64,000 bases of DNA from Nostoc sp. FACHB-152. Its GTDB lineage: Bacteria; Cyanobacteriota; Cyanobacteriia; Cyanobacteriales; Nostocaceae. Below are positions 8,927-16,866 of the stretch, piece after piece. The notes below the pieces were generated by a model. It was not told the origin of the DNA. It searched no databases and saw only the letters and a list, made by a program, of their open reading frames with translations. How positions within the stretch are numbered: position 1 is the stretch's first letter; each line of letters begins with the position of its first letter. The DNA lies in NCBI RefSeq assembly GCF_014697475.1, contig NZ_JACJRV010000016.1:1-64000 (forward strand), given 5' to 3'. The position numbers and the translations under genes were made by a program.

Positions 8927-10450
8927 ATGACGAACGCAAATATTTTAGTTGTAGAAGATGAGGCTATTGTTGCAAAAGACTTGCAGAATCGACTTAAAAA
9001 ATTTGGTTATAAAGTTTGTGGTATTACTTCTTCAGGACAGGAAGCAATTAATAAAGCTAGAGAAATTAAACCTGATTTAATACTAATGGATGTTAGATTA
9101 AAAGGCCAAATAGACGGTATAAAAGCGGCTGAAGAAATTCATAAGTATTTAGATGTACCTGTAATATATTTAACTGCATACGCGGATGAAAATACTTTAG
9201 AAAGAGCCAAAATTACTGACCCTTTTGGCTACCTACTCAAACCTTTTAAAGAAAGAGAATTACAAACGAGTATTGAAATTGCCCTTACCAAGCATAGTCT
9301 AGAAAAGCAATTAAAATCTAACAAAAAGTGGTTAGCTACATTGCTAAATAGTATCAGTGACGGTGTGATAGCTAGTGATATGAATCAACTAATAACTTTT
9401 ATGAATCCTGTTGCAGAAAAATTAACAGGATGGCGGCAAGAAGAAGCTTTGGGAAAAAATATTGCAGAGATTTTTAGAATTGTGGATGCAAAAACTCGGC
9501 AACCATTAGAAATTCCCTTAAAAAAAGTTCTACAATCAAGTGATATTTCATCTTTGTCAACAGCAACTAGACTAATTGCTAAAAATGGTACAGAAACGCC
9601 AATTGATGACAGCACATCACCCATTAAAGACGACCAAGACAACATTACTGGTGCAGTGTTAGTATTCCGCGATGTCACGGAACGCCAACAAGCCATCGAA
9701 GCTAGACAAGAACAAATAAAACAGGAGCAACTTGTAGCGCAATTAGAACAGCTTAATCAACTCAAGAATGACTTTTTGGATTTAGTTTCTCACCAACTGC
9801 GATCGCCTTTATATAATATTAAGGGAATCGTTCAAACTCTAGAGATTTCTATAACGCCTCACCAAAAGCACTTGCTGTCTCTACTAGAAGCAGAGTGCGA
9901 TCGCGAAATGGAATTAATCAATGATTTATTAGATTTGCAAAAACTAGAAAATTCATCCTATTTCTTGCTCGCTCCTGAACTATTGCTATTACAACAATGG
10001 TTACCTTGGCTAATCGAGCCATTCCAAATTAGAACTAAAGAACATCAACAAACTTTGCAATTAAATCTGTCTCCCAATCAACCCGCATTATTTTCAGATC
10101 GTAATAGCTTAGAGCGCATTTTAGTAGAATTGCTTAATAATGCTTGTAAATACACTCCTCTTGGTGGTGAAATTATTTTGAATGTTAGTTTTTCTGCTGT
10201 TGAAGTTCCCCAAAAAACTATTATTACAGTGAGTAACTCAGCACACATTCCAGCAACAGAGTTACCAAGAATTTTTGAAAAATTTTACCGCATTCCCAAT
10301 AACGACCTGTGGAACCAAGGCGGTACGGGCTTAGGTTTAGCTATTGTGCAGAAACTAACAGAACAACTGCAAGGTAGCATTCAAGTTGAAAGCACCCAGG
10401 GCTGGACAAGGTTTACATTAATATTGAGTGATTTAGAGCTTAATAGCTAG
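8927..10450 (+). CDS. Hybrid response regulator-PAS-histidine kinase
   Basis: A 507-residue soluble signalling protein. The receiver domain (1-120) has phospho-acceptor Asp55 in LILMDVRL and the conserved Lys in LLKPF. A PAS domain follows at about 135-255, ending VFRDVTERQQ. The dimerisation domain carries His289 in LVSHQLRSPL, then an ATPase domain with ELLNNACKYTP and GGTGLGLAIV. It starts 12 bases after the ethylene-receptor-like kinase, so the two are surely co-transcribed. The simplest reading is a phosphorelay in which the membrane kinase phosphorylates Asp55, which then adjusts this kinase. No DNA-binding output domain is present, so a further partner must exist elsewhere. Confidence 0.88.
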   Translation: MTNANILVVEDEAIVAKDLQNRLKKFGYKVCGITSSGQEAINKAREIKPDLILMDVRLKGQIDGIKAAEEIHKYLDVPVIYLTAYADENTLERAKITDPFGYLLKPFKERELQTSIEIALTKHSLEKQLKSNKKWLATLLNSISDGVIASDMNQLITFMNPVAEKLTGWRQEEALGKNIAEIFRIVDAKTRQPLEIPLKKVLQSSDISSLSTATRLIAKNGTETPIDDSTSPIKDDQDNITGAVLVFRDVTERQQAIEARQEQIKQEQLVAQLEQLNQLKNDFLDLVSHQLRSPLYNIKGIVQTLEISITPHQKHLLSLLEAECDREMELINDLLDLQKLENSSYFLLAPELLLLQQWLPWLIEPFQIRTKEHQQTLQLNLSPNQPALFSDRNSLERILVELLNNACKYTPLGGEIILNVSFSAVEVPQKTIITVSNSAHIPATELPRIFEKFYRIPNNDLWNQGGTGLGLAIVQKLTEQLQGSIQVESTQGWTRFTLILSDLELNS

Positions 10451-10487
10451 TGCAAGCATTAAGTTAGTAAGTCGAACTTTTTATTAC

Positions 10488-10598
10488 TTAGACACAACTC
10501 TAGGAAGATGTGCTTATTTGTAACTGAGTTTAGATTAATCCTGGTGTGTCAAATAACTGCTTTCTACAAAGGTTTAGCTCAGTGCTAAACCTTTTTTG
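10488..10598 (+). ncRNA. Predicted small RNA unit A of a tandem array
   Basis: The shared element at 10488-10510 (TTAGACACAACTCTAGGAAG, then ATG) is followed about 60 bases on by a strong terminator: AGGTTTAGC pairs with GCTAAACCT over a 5-base loop, then six T. It could also simply end the upstream kinase operon, but the repetition further right argues for a separate unit. The promoter is not clear. Confidence 0.5.
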
Positions 10599-10693
10599 TA
10601 AATTCTTAAAATTCTAAAATATTAACTTTGAGTTTTTTCGACAATAGTTCACAATAATTAAAATGAACGCAATAAAAGCATATAGTGTGGTAT

Positions 10694-10800
10694 TTAGCTA
10701 TAACCCTTAGATAGATGAACTAAAGGAGTAGACGCAATAAATTATTGTTATAGTAAACTCTTGTTATATATTGACCTAGCTATCAGCTAGGTCAATATAT
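10694..10800 (+). ncRNA. Predicted small RNA unit B of a tandem array
   Basis: The shared element at 10694-10720 (CCCTTAGATAGATGAAC) continues as TAAAGGAGTAG and ends in a perfect 16-bp hairpin with a 3-base loop (arms 10766-10781 and 10785-10800). There is no U-run directly after it, so termination is less certain than in the other units. Unit E shares the 13 bases AGATGAACTAAAG with it. Confidence 0.45.
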
Positions 10801-10875
10801 AAACAAACCAAGTTTTTTTAAATTTTTCACTAATTTTACAAGTCATAAGCTGTTAAGCACCTAATTTGCAGTTTA

Positions 10876-10965
10876 GACCGCAGGGGATCCAGTACGTTGC
10901 GAAGCTTCCCTCCGTTGTAGCAACTGGTGTGAGCGGAGGGGCAAAGCAGCAGAGGAGAAAGTTTA
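10876..10965. repeat. GC-rich dispersed repeat with nested hairpins
   Basis: The stretch from ACCGCAGGGG to GCAGAGGAGAAAG stands out by composition. CCCTCCG pairs with CGGAGGG, and an overlapping pair CCAGTACGTTGC/GCAACTGG offers an alternative fold. The same ends (gccgcagggg, gcagaggagaaa) occur inside the MITE-like element at 55030-55132. Confidence 0.55.
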
Positions 10966-11171
10966 AGTCATTTATTCACAAATTCAATAGTGCAGCAAAT
11001 GCTGATTAGCTTATCATTAAGTAACTGATAATTTAGGCTTTTATAAAAAGCATATTTGAGATATGTTCTTTAACATAGATGGGATTTTTTATCTATACTT
11101 CAATAGATAGTTTAAATAAGTTATTTGTAGAGGTAATATTTTGTGACAGAATGCCTGAAAAAAGTATATTT

Positions 11172-11200
11172 ACCCTGGCAAAAACCAGGGTTTTATTTTT
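11172..11200 (+). terminator. Terminator of array unit C
   Basis: ACCCTGG pairs with CCAGGGT, followed by TTTATTTTT. The roughly 100 bases before it (from about 11085) contain AATAGATAG and GAGGTAATATTTTGTG but no full copy of the shared element, so the 5' end of the transcript cannot be placed. Confidence 0.65.
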
Positions 11201-11274
11201 GATAGTTTATTTAATCAGCTTATTAGAGAGGTAGGAAATTTTGCTATTCAAAGATGATTTATTCCTGCTATATC

Positions 11275-11304
11275 AAGGCGTGGCTAATAGCCACGCCTTT
11301 TTTA
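11275..11304 (+). terminator. Terminator of array unit D
   Basis: An 11-bp perfect stem (AAGGCGTGGCT with AGCCACGCCTT), 3-base loop and a T-run. Only about 70 bases separate it from the preceding terminator, so any transcript ending here is very short. AAAGATGATTTATTCC just before is a weak match to the shared element. Confidence 0.7.
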
Positions 11305-11448
11305 TATTTTTAGACAGTGGAAAAACAGCAGTTCATTTGTCGATGCTTAAAAAGTTTATTAATTTATCAGCATAGCATATATAAATTTATGCTTATATAG
11401 CAATGTTTATTCTTTTATTAGATCATAAGTTAGCAATTTCTAATAATT

Positions 11449-11474
11449 TTAGACATATCCTCAAGATAGATGAA
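11449..11474 (+). promoter_or_regulatory. Copy of the shared array element without a nearby terminator
   Basis: TTAGACATATCCTCAAGATA, then GATGAA matches the element of units A, B, E and F. No hairpin with a T-run follows within about 150 bases, so this unit may be decayed or may use the unit E terminator at 11725. Confidence 0.4.
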
Positions 11475-11640
11475 TTGTAAAAATAATATGTAATAAGCTG
11501 GTTTAATATTTTGTAAAAAACTATCTATGTTTATCTTTAACTAATTTTTTGTAATTAATCAGAACTTTATTTTGAGCATTTTTTGACCTAATCGAAGTTA
11601 AAACCCCAATTTTTGTTCTTTCAATATCAGTTTTAAAATA

Positions 11641-11752
11641 TTTTGCATACATCCCTTAGGAAGATGAACTAAAGTAAGTACCAGTGTAAATTAAAATTGG
11701 TGTAGTAAATGCTTGGTATACATAGGGCTTGGATAAACCAAGCCTTTTTTCG
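11641..11752 (+). ncRNA. Predicted small RNA unit E of a tandem array
   Basis: The element CCCTTAGGAAGATGAACTAA at 11653-11672 is followed by a possible ACCA...TGGT hairpin. A terminator at 11725-11752 (GGCTTGG with CCAAGCC, then six T) ends the unit. Together with unit B it defines the core AGATGAACTAAAG. Confidence 0.55.
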
Positions 11753-12016
11753 TGTAGAGCATCAGATTAATCTAGTTGTGTTATTGCTACGTTGTTCTAC
11801 ATAAGTGTTGGACTAGCTTAGAAAATTAATATTAAGAAAATCTAAAATATTTTGTATTAACCTTTTTTGGGCTTTAGTGCAGCAGTGAAGAGGAATCATT
11901 GCTTTTAACTGTGAGCAAGCAAAAGAATTGAGATTTATCTTATAAAATCTCAGAGATAAATATACAGCAATTAGTAACTGTATGAAATATTTGATAATTA
12001 CCAGATATTCGAGTAT

Positions 12017-12132
12017 TTAGATACAACCTCTAGGAAGATGATCTGTAGGCTAAGTCTGTCTACATTAATTTGGGATGTCTGCTTAAGCATTAGGACATTT
12101 CAAGGCTTAGTTAAATACTAAGCCTTTTTTTT
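12017..12132 (+). ncRNA. Predicted small RNA unit F of a tandem array
   Basis: The element TTAGATACAACCTCTAGGAA, then GATGA at 12017-12041 matches unit A in 20 of its first 23 positions. A terminator (AGGCTTAGT with ACTAAGCCT, then eight T) lies 62 bases further on. A second pairing, ATGTC with GACAT, is possible in between. Confidence 0.55.
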
Positions 12133-12184
12133 AAGTTTTATTTTGCTCACCTAAATTCAGCCATTGCGCCTGCTGTTGCTGGAA

Positions 12185-12395
12185 AATTTGGCACGTAGAC
12201 GCAAGGCGGTGAAGGGGTCAGAGTCTTGGATGCCACTTGACGACAGTTGCCTCAAGTTGGGAGACCCTTCCACCGCAGTGGCTCCGCTTCCTGTCGAGTC
12301 TGAACCCCTGAACCCGTTCGACGAAGTCGTTCTCGTTCGCGCAGTGTCTCCGTCAGGAGAAGAGTAGGGCTTGTCCTTGGACATCGCCTTCCTTT
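12185..12395. repeat. GC-rich dispersed repeat element
   Basis: About 210 bases of clearly higher GC than the surroundings, with outer arms GGGGTCAGAGTC and GAGTCTGAACCCC and several internal short inverted repeats (CTTGA...TCAAG). Fragments such as GGGAGACCC and CGCAGTG recur at 24535-24575. Short open frames cross it on both strands but look like by-products of composition. Confidence 0.6.
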
Positions 12396-12518
12396 TGTAC
12401 CTGATATTGCAAATAACGGATTACAATTATGTAAAAATTGCATAAAGAGTGATGCAATAGTGTCCAACTAGTGCGATTCTCGTTATGTAGGAATAGGTTG
12501 ATGCTGATAGAGATAGAT

Positions 12519-12550
12519 ACCCCTGGACACAAACCAGGGGCTTTTTATTT
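12519..12550 (+). terminator. Terminator of array unit G
   Basis: CCCCTGG pairs with CCAGGGG across a 7-base loop, followed by CTTTTTATTT. It faces the 3' end of rtcB but its T-run is on the + strand only, so it does not serve rtcB. GTAGGAATAGGTTGATG, 30 bases upstream, is a weak relative of the shared element. Confidence 0.65.
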
Positions 12551-12562
12551 GTAGCTGACATC

Positions 12563-14002
12563 TTATGCTTTAAACGTCAACACTGGACTTAACCGTGCTA
12601 CGACATCTACCATTCCCGCCGCTACCTGCACATCAATGACTGATTGAATTGGCTTGTAGGCAGCAGGTGCTTCTTCAATACGACGTTCTTCACGTAAGGT
12701 AATGCAGTCTACTCCACTTAATCCCAGTTCAGATTCAGTTTGGGATGCACCTTTGCGGCTCAAGTCAAATCGACTACGTAATCTGCCAGCACCATGCGAA
12801 GCCGAATTACAAAAAGCGGGATTGCCTTTGCCTACCATCAGGTAAGAGTAAGCACCCATTGAACCAGGAATAATTACAGGTTGCCCTGGATGGGCGGGAC
12901 AAGCACCTTTACGCGTTACCCATCCTTGACCTTCTCTTAAAGTAATGTTGTGGGGCAAATCGTAAATTAAAGGTGCTTCCACATCACCGTAGACTTCTCG
13001 CAAACGCAGACGTAGCAGTTCCGCTAACAACAGGCGATTCATAAAGCCGTAATTTGCAGCAGTCGCCTCGGCTTGCAGATAACTAGCAACTAATTCTGGG
13101 TGTGAATGTACAGACAAAGGGAAAATTTGCGATTCTGGGTATTTCAGACCTTTAGGCCAAGTTGCCTTAGTTTTATCTCGCCACATTCCGCCAATGTATT
13201 TACCCACATTGCGCGAACCAGAGTGAACCATAAAAGCTAATTGTCCCTCTCTGATTCCCCAAGCGTAGGCAAGCGATCGCTTTTCGACTTGATCAACCCT
13301 TTGCACTTCTACAAAATGGTTGCCAGAACCGATAGTAGCCAATCCTCCATCCCTTACTAGTCCAGCATCAGGAACTAATTCTTCTGGTGCTAACTTCCAG
13401 TCGCCAGCCATTGCACCATCCAAAAATATAGATTCGCTTTCCTGAGAAAGTTGATCTAAGTCAGACTTGACAAAACTACCTGTAGGCTGATCCAACATGG
13501 CATCCAACCAACCGGGAACACCATACTGAAATAAAGCTTGCATTGTGTTAGCCGTCATGGTGACATCCCTGGTACCAAAGAAGTAATCCCCTTTCATGCG
13601 TTCTACAAATAAGTCCCGCTTGGAGAGAAATTCTTCAATCGTCAAATCAGCGACGTGCAAACGCATCCCGCAGTTAATATCAGAACCGACAGCTGCCGGA
13701 ATCACCTGATCTACCGTTTCGACTACAGAACCAATGGCAACACCCGCATCACCAGGGTGAAAATCAGGTGTAGCGCAGGCACGACAGACACATCCGCCAT
13801 TGGGGTGGCGTACATTTGCTAAATTAGCTAACTGTTTTAGTGCTTTGGCTTCGACGGGAAAGCCTTCTGGTAATAGCACTTCTGCTGCTGGTGCATCAGG
13901 AGAATTAGTTAAACGGACAGAATAAATACCGTTGCTATAAGTCACATCCAAACCTTGCCGCGCTAAAGCACGCAGCAGTCGTTGAAGATTTTTGGGCTGC
14001 AT
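12563..14002 (-). CDS. rtcB: RNA-splicing ligase RtcB
   Basis: RtcB ligates RNA 2',3'-cyclic phosphate or 3'-phosphate ends to 5'-OH ends with GTP and Mn2+. All expected metal and guanylylation residues are visible: Asp108 and Cys111 in GSDINCGMR, His229 in GSGNHF, His260 in VHSGSRNVG, His351 in DLPHNI, and the guanylated His403 in SHGAGR. At 479 residues it is full length. It has no archease or rtcR neighbour and stands alone, convergent with the terminator-rich array. Targets in cyanobacteria are not known to me. Confidence 0.92.
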   Translation of the reverse strand: MQPKNLQRLLRALARQGLDVTYSNGIYSVRLTNSPDAPAAEVLLPEGFPVEAKALKQLANLANVRHPNGGCVCRACATPDFHPGDAGVAIGSVVETVDQVIPAAVGSDINCGMRLHVADLTIEEFLSKRDLFVERMKGDYFFGTRDVTMTANTMQALFQYGVPGWLDAMLDQPTGSFVKSDLDQLSQESESIFLDGAMAGDWKLAPEELVPDAGLVRDGGLATIGSGNHFVEVQRVDQVEKRSLAYAWGIREGQLAFMVHSGSRNVGKYIGGMWRDKTKATWPKGLKYPESQIFPLSVHSHPELVASYLQAEATAANYGFMNRLLLAELLRLRLREVYGDVEAPLIYDLPHNITLREGQGWVTRKGACPAHPGQPVIIPGSMGAYSYLMVGKGNPAFCNSASHGAGRLRSRFDLSRKGASQTESELGLSGVDCITLREERRIEEAPAAYKPIQSVIDVQVAAGMVDVVARLSPVLTFKA

Positions 14003-14233
14003 GAAAACTCCATGAGAGTCTAAAGACTCTTGTTTTAAATTGATTGCAGAGACATGGGTTCAGCAGCCGCGTCTCGAAGATTTTTTCAGGTCGTTTTTCA
14101 GAGTTATAGGAAAAACAACTAGTTAATTCTTTTTTGATAACACAGACTTTAATCGCCTGACAAGTGTAAAGATTTGTAAATATTGCTAGATTCTCCATCC
14201 AAATGGAGAGTTTAAAGTGAATTTAAGTCAAGG

Positions 14234-14249
14234 TTAGCCAGATGAACTA
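14234..14249 (+). promoter_or_regulatory. Isolated match to the array element upstream of the DUF305 gene
   Basis: TTAGCCAGATGAACTA differs from unit E (TTAGGAAGATGAACTA) at two of 16 positions. It lies 45 bases before the DUF305 start codon, where a promoter or 5' leader is expected. It suggests the array element may be a control site rather than only part of a small RNA. Confidence 0.35.
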
Positions 14250-14293
14250 TGTAAGACAAAAATAGTTCCTTTGAACCAGAAAGGAGGAACAGT

Positions 14294-14953
14294 ATGTTAA
14301 ATAAATCAAAAATTTATGGACTGATAGGTATACTTGCAGGTGCTGCTATTGCAGGTTTATCCATAACCTATAATGTCAGAGCCGAACAACAGCGTTCTTT
14401 GCAATCTCCGCCTTGCGGTACAACCAGCACGATGCCACACAAGATGGCGGGAAGACAGCAAGTAGATCAGCATTTTATCGAAATGATGATTCCCCACCAT
14501 CAGGCAGCAGTAGAGATGTCAGACGTAGCTTTGCAAAAGGCGCAACGTCCTGAAGTCAAGAATCTAGCTACTGCGATTAAAGCTGATCAGACCAAAGAAA
14601 TTGAGCAAATGAAAGCTTGGTACAAACAATGGTATGGGACTGAAGTCCCTGCTACTCCAAAAACTAGCATGGCAATGCATCATGGTAGAGGCCAAGGTAT
14701 GTCAGGAATGTCTATGCACTCAGGAATGATGGGTATGGAGATGAATTTAGAGGCGTTAAAAAATGCTTCTGATTTTGATCAGGAATTTGTGCGGCAGATG
14801 ATTCCTCACCATGAGTCAGCAGTGATGATGGCAAGAATGGTCTCCAATAAAGCTACCCATGCTGAAATCCGCAACTTAGCTGAAGCTATCATCAAATCAC
14901 AAGCTGCTGAAATTCAGCAAATGCAGCAATGGTACCAAGCTTGGTCTAAATAG
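14294..14953 (+). CDS. Secreted DUF305 protein, duplicated domain
   Basis: A 219-residue protein with an N-terminal signal or anchor segment (IYGLIGILAGAAIAGLSITY). Two DUF305 halves follow, each with an MIPHH core: FIEMMIPHHQAAVEMS at about 55 and FVRQMIPHHESAVMMARM at about 175. A Met/His-rich linker (MAMHHG, MSGMSMHSGMMGMEM) lies between them. DUF305 proteins are helical, ferritin-like and frequently sit next to copper-handling genes; the Met/His pattern fits copper binding in the periplasm, which is an inference. AGGAGG eight bases before ATG is a near-perfect ribosome site, so high expression is likely. The next gene encodes a metallochaperone-like protein 25 bases downstream. Confidence 0.85.
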   Translation: MLNKSKIYGLIGILAGAAIAGLSITYNVRAEQQRSLQSPPCGTTSTMPHKMAGRQQVDQHFIEMMIPHHQAAVEMSDVALQKAQRPEVKNLATAIKADQTKEIEQMKAWYKQWYGTEVPATPKTSMAMHHGRGQGMSGMSMHSGMMGMEMNLEALKNASDFDQEFVRQMIPHHESAVMMARMVSNKATHAEIRNLAEAIIKSQAAEIQQMQQWYQAWSK

Positions 14954-14978
14954 TTTTATCGTTCAATATTTTACAACT

Positions 14979-15173
14979 ATGACAGTTACACTCACAGTTC
15001 CTAACATGGCTTGTTCTGCTTGTGCAAACAATATTACTAATGCCGTCAAGACAGTTGATGCTGATGCGATCGTTCAGGCGGATCCTAAAACTAAGCTTGT
15101 TAGTGTAGAAACTCAAGTTTCTGAGCAAAAGATTAAGGATGCTTTAGCTGAAGCTGGCTATCCCGCAGCCTAA
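14979..15173 (+). CDS. Heavy-metal-associated (CopZ/Atx1-like) metallochaperone
   Basis: A complete single HMA domain of 64 residues. MACSAC near the N-terminus supplies the CxxC pair that binds Cu(I) in this family, and the C-terminus ends EAGYPAA as usual. The loop near residue 60 carries Tyr, as copper chaperones of cyanobacteria do. It follows the DUF305 gene closely, so both probably form a copper-handling operon. The metal is inferred from the family. Confidence 0.87.
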   Translation: MTVTLTVPNMACSACANNITNAVKTVDADAIVQADPKTKLVSVETQVSEQKIKDALAEAGYPAA

Positions 15174-15216
15174 TTCTTACATTAGAAGCTAATAGGGTTA
15201 TTGTATAAATTTAGAG

Positions 15217-15250
15217 TAAGGGTTAAAGGATGAATTTCCTTTAACCCTTA
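15217..15250 (+). terminator. Perfect 14-bp hairpin after the metallochaperone gene
   Basis: TAAGGGTTAAAGGA pairs perfectly with TCCTTTAACCCTTA across a 6-base loop. Only a weak T-rich tail follows. It probably ends the DUF305-HMA operon. Confidence 0.65.
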
Positions 15251-15557
15251 TGTTTATGAAATCATAACCTTTTAAAAGTATTCTGAACTAAAAATAGTTT
15301 TAAAATAGATTAGTATTTTCCGCAGTTTTACTTTTATAAATATTGATTGCTATTAGTTTTTAGGTGATACAAGCTTATAGTAATTAGGCAAAATTTTAAC
15401 TTTATAATTAATTATATATATAAAAAGTTGATGAGAACAACATTTTAACTGGTACTGAAAATAACTGTTTTAATGAAATTAACATGATATCTCTAGAGGA
15501 ACCGCTTCACTTTTAGTGAAATTGGAAAATTCCTGTTAACTCGCAGAGTTTATTTCG
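15251..15557. other. AT-rich intergenic region upstream of the Rieske gene
   Basis: About 300 very AT-rich bases with no gene and no clear structured element. They presumably contain the promoter of the Rieske gene. Confidence 0.5.
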
Positions 15558-16610
15558 ATGCGTAAACCTAAAACTTTTAATAACCCAGAGCGTTTCGTTG
15601 AGGGCTGGTATTGGGTAATGCCATCTCAAAATCTGCGAATAGGTGAGGTAAAACCTGTTACTATTTTAGGCAGAAATCTAGTAATTTATCGTGGTAAAGA
15701 TAAAAGAGTTGTTATTTGTGATGCCTACTGTCCACATATGGGTGCTCACCTAGCTGAAGGCCAAGTTGAGGGTAATGAAATACGTTGTTTTTTCCATCAT
15801 TGGAAATTTGATGAACAAGGAGTCTGCACTGATATTCCTTGTTTAACAGAATCTATCCCGGTGAAATTAAAAACTTGGCCTACAGCCGAAAAGTATAAGA
15901 TGATTTGGGTTTGGACTGGGGAAAATCCGCAGCAACCGATACCATTTGTTCCTGAGTTAGAATTTGAAGAATATGAAAGTTTAATCGGCCCTCGCATTAT
16001 AACTAATTGTCACCCGAATGTTGTAATGATCAATCCTATTGATGCACAACATTTTTCTACAGTTCATCAACTACCAGGAGATTTTTTCTTTGAAAAAGTA
16101 GAAATCTATCAAAATGCTCTGATGTTCAACAATTATACTCGTGGTAACGAAGAGACATTTTTCGGAAAATTAATTCATTTATTCAATAACAATAATATTT
16201 ACCAAATCTGCTATTGGAATGGCAGTACATTTACATTAACATTTGGATCTGATTTTATACATTTACACATTATGGTAACCTTGCATTTACTTAAAGCTGG
16301 TAAATGTGAAACTCAGCTAATATTTATCACTAAAAAACGTCGCGGAATTGTTGGTAAGGTATTAAATCGATGGGTGCTGTGGTTGACTAGTCTCTTCGCT
16401 GGGTACTTTGTTAAAGGTGATGCTAAGGTTTTGCAGACAATTCGGTTTGATTTTAAAACACCTATCAAAGCAGATCAAGCAATTATCCAGTTTATTAACT
16501 ATATTGAAAAGCAAAAACCGCTAATGTGGGAAACTTGGCAGTTAGCGCGATCGCGCGAGGTTGAACCCAAAGAAAACAACAAATGGCGCGAGGATTTAAC
16601 TAACGATTAA
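15558..16610 (+). CDS. Rieske non-haem iron oxygenase, alpha-subunit type
   Basis: The N-terminal Rieske domain binds a 2Fe-2S cluster through Cys58, His60 (CPHMGAHL), Cys77 and His80 (CFFHH). In the C-terminal part NPIDAQHFSTVH gives Asp162, His165 and His170, matching the D-x2-H-x4-H pattern of the mononuclear iron centre of ring-hydroxylating oxygenases. Length (350 residues) is normal for a single-component oxygenase. A hydrophobic segment (WVLWLTSLFAGYF) near residue 275 may be membrane-associated. No ferredoxin, reductase or beta subunit is nearby, so it probably draws electrons from general ferredoxin. The substrate cannot be told from sequence. Confidence 0.85.
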   Translation: MRKPKTFNNPERFVEGWYWVMPSQNLRIGEVKPVTILGRNLVIYRGKDKRVVICDAYCPHMGAHLAEGQVEGNEIRCFFHHWKFDEQGVCTDIPCLTESIPVKLKTWPTAEKYKMIWVWTGENPQQPIPFVPELEFEEYESLIGPRIITNCHPNVVMINPIDAQHFSTVHQLPGDFFFEKVEIYQNALMFNNYTRGNEETFFGKLIHLFNNNNIYQICYWNGSTFTLTFGSDFIHLHIMVTLHLLKAGKCETQLIFITKKRRGIVGKVLNRWVLWLTSLFAGYFVKGDAKVLQTIRFDFKTPIKADQAIIQFINYIEKQKPLMWETWQLARSREVEPKENNKWREDLTND

Positions 16611-16682
16611 GTAAGACAAAAAAGTAAAAAGTTAACACCTACTTTCTACTTTTTATTTTATAGTTGATGGCTTAAATAAAAA

Positions 16683-16705
16683 GAAGTGGCAAACAAAGCC
16701 ACTTC
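16683..16705 (+). terminator. Hairpin between convergent genes
   Basis: GAAGTGGC pairs with GCCACTTC across a 7-base loop, 73 bases after the Rieske gene. There is no clear T-run on either strand, so terminator function is tentative. Confidence 0.45.
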
Positions 16706-16866
16706 ATCATTCCCAGGTAGAACCTAAAAATGAGTATAGCGATTATAAAAATCGAAAATGGTATAAAACAACACTAATTAATTTGATATTCGAGTTTTAC
16801 TTCGGATATTAGTTAGAAAATTTCAATTTCTACTCATGTGCTAACTCAAGGTTTTACAGCTGAATG

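Larger units (their letters stand above)
10451..12562 (+). other. 2.1-kb gene-free region with terminator-delimited repeat units
   Basis: No convincing protein gene on either strand. Six U-tailed hairpins in the + orientation and one perfect palindrome occur at about 10570, 10766, 11172, 11275, 11725, 12102 and 12519. A shared element of roughly 25 bases (TTAGAYAYAACCYTTAGGAA, then GATGAA) precedes four of them and has one further copy. Two GC-rich dispersed repeats are inserted (10876-10965, 12185-12395). The region lies between convergent genes, so the many + terminators are not explained by the flanking operons. Confidence 0.75.

Noticed and set aside
12157-12467. Overlapping 67-75-codon frames on both strands
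   Set aside because: They lie in a GC-rich repeat, have no ribosome site and no recognisable motif; the open frames follow from composition.
10451-12562. CRISPR array
   Set aside because: The repeated element is imperfect, spacing is irregular (about 160-750 bases) and each copy is tied to a terminator, unlike CRISPR repeats.
10451-12562. Naming the array as NsiR1
   Set aside because: I cannot recall the NsiR1 sequence well enough to match it, the neighbours are not hetF, and the unit bodies differ from each other; only the tandem-sRNA concept is comparable.
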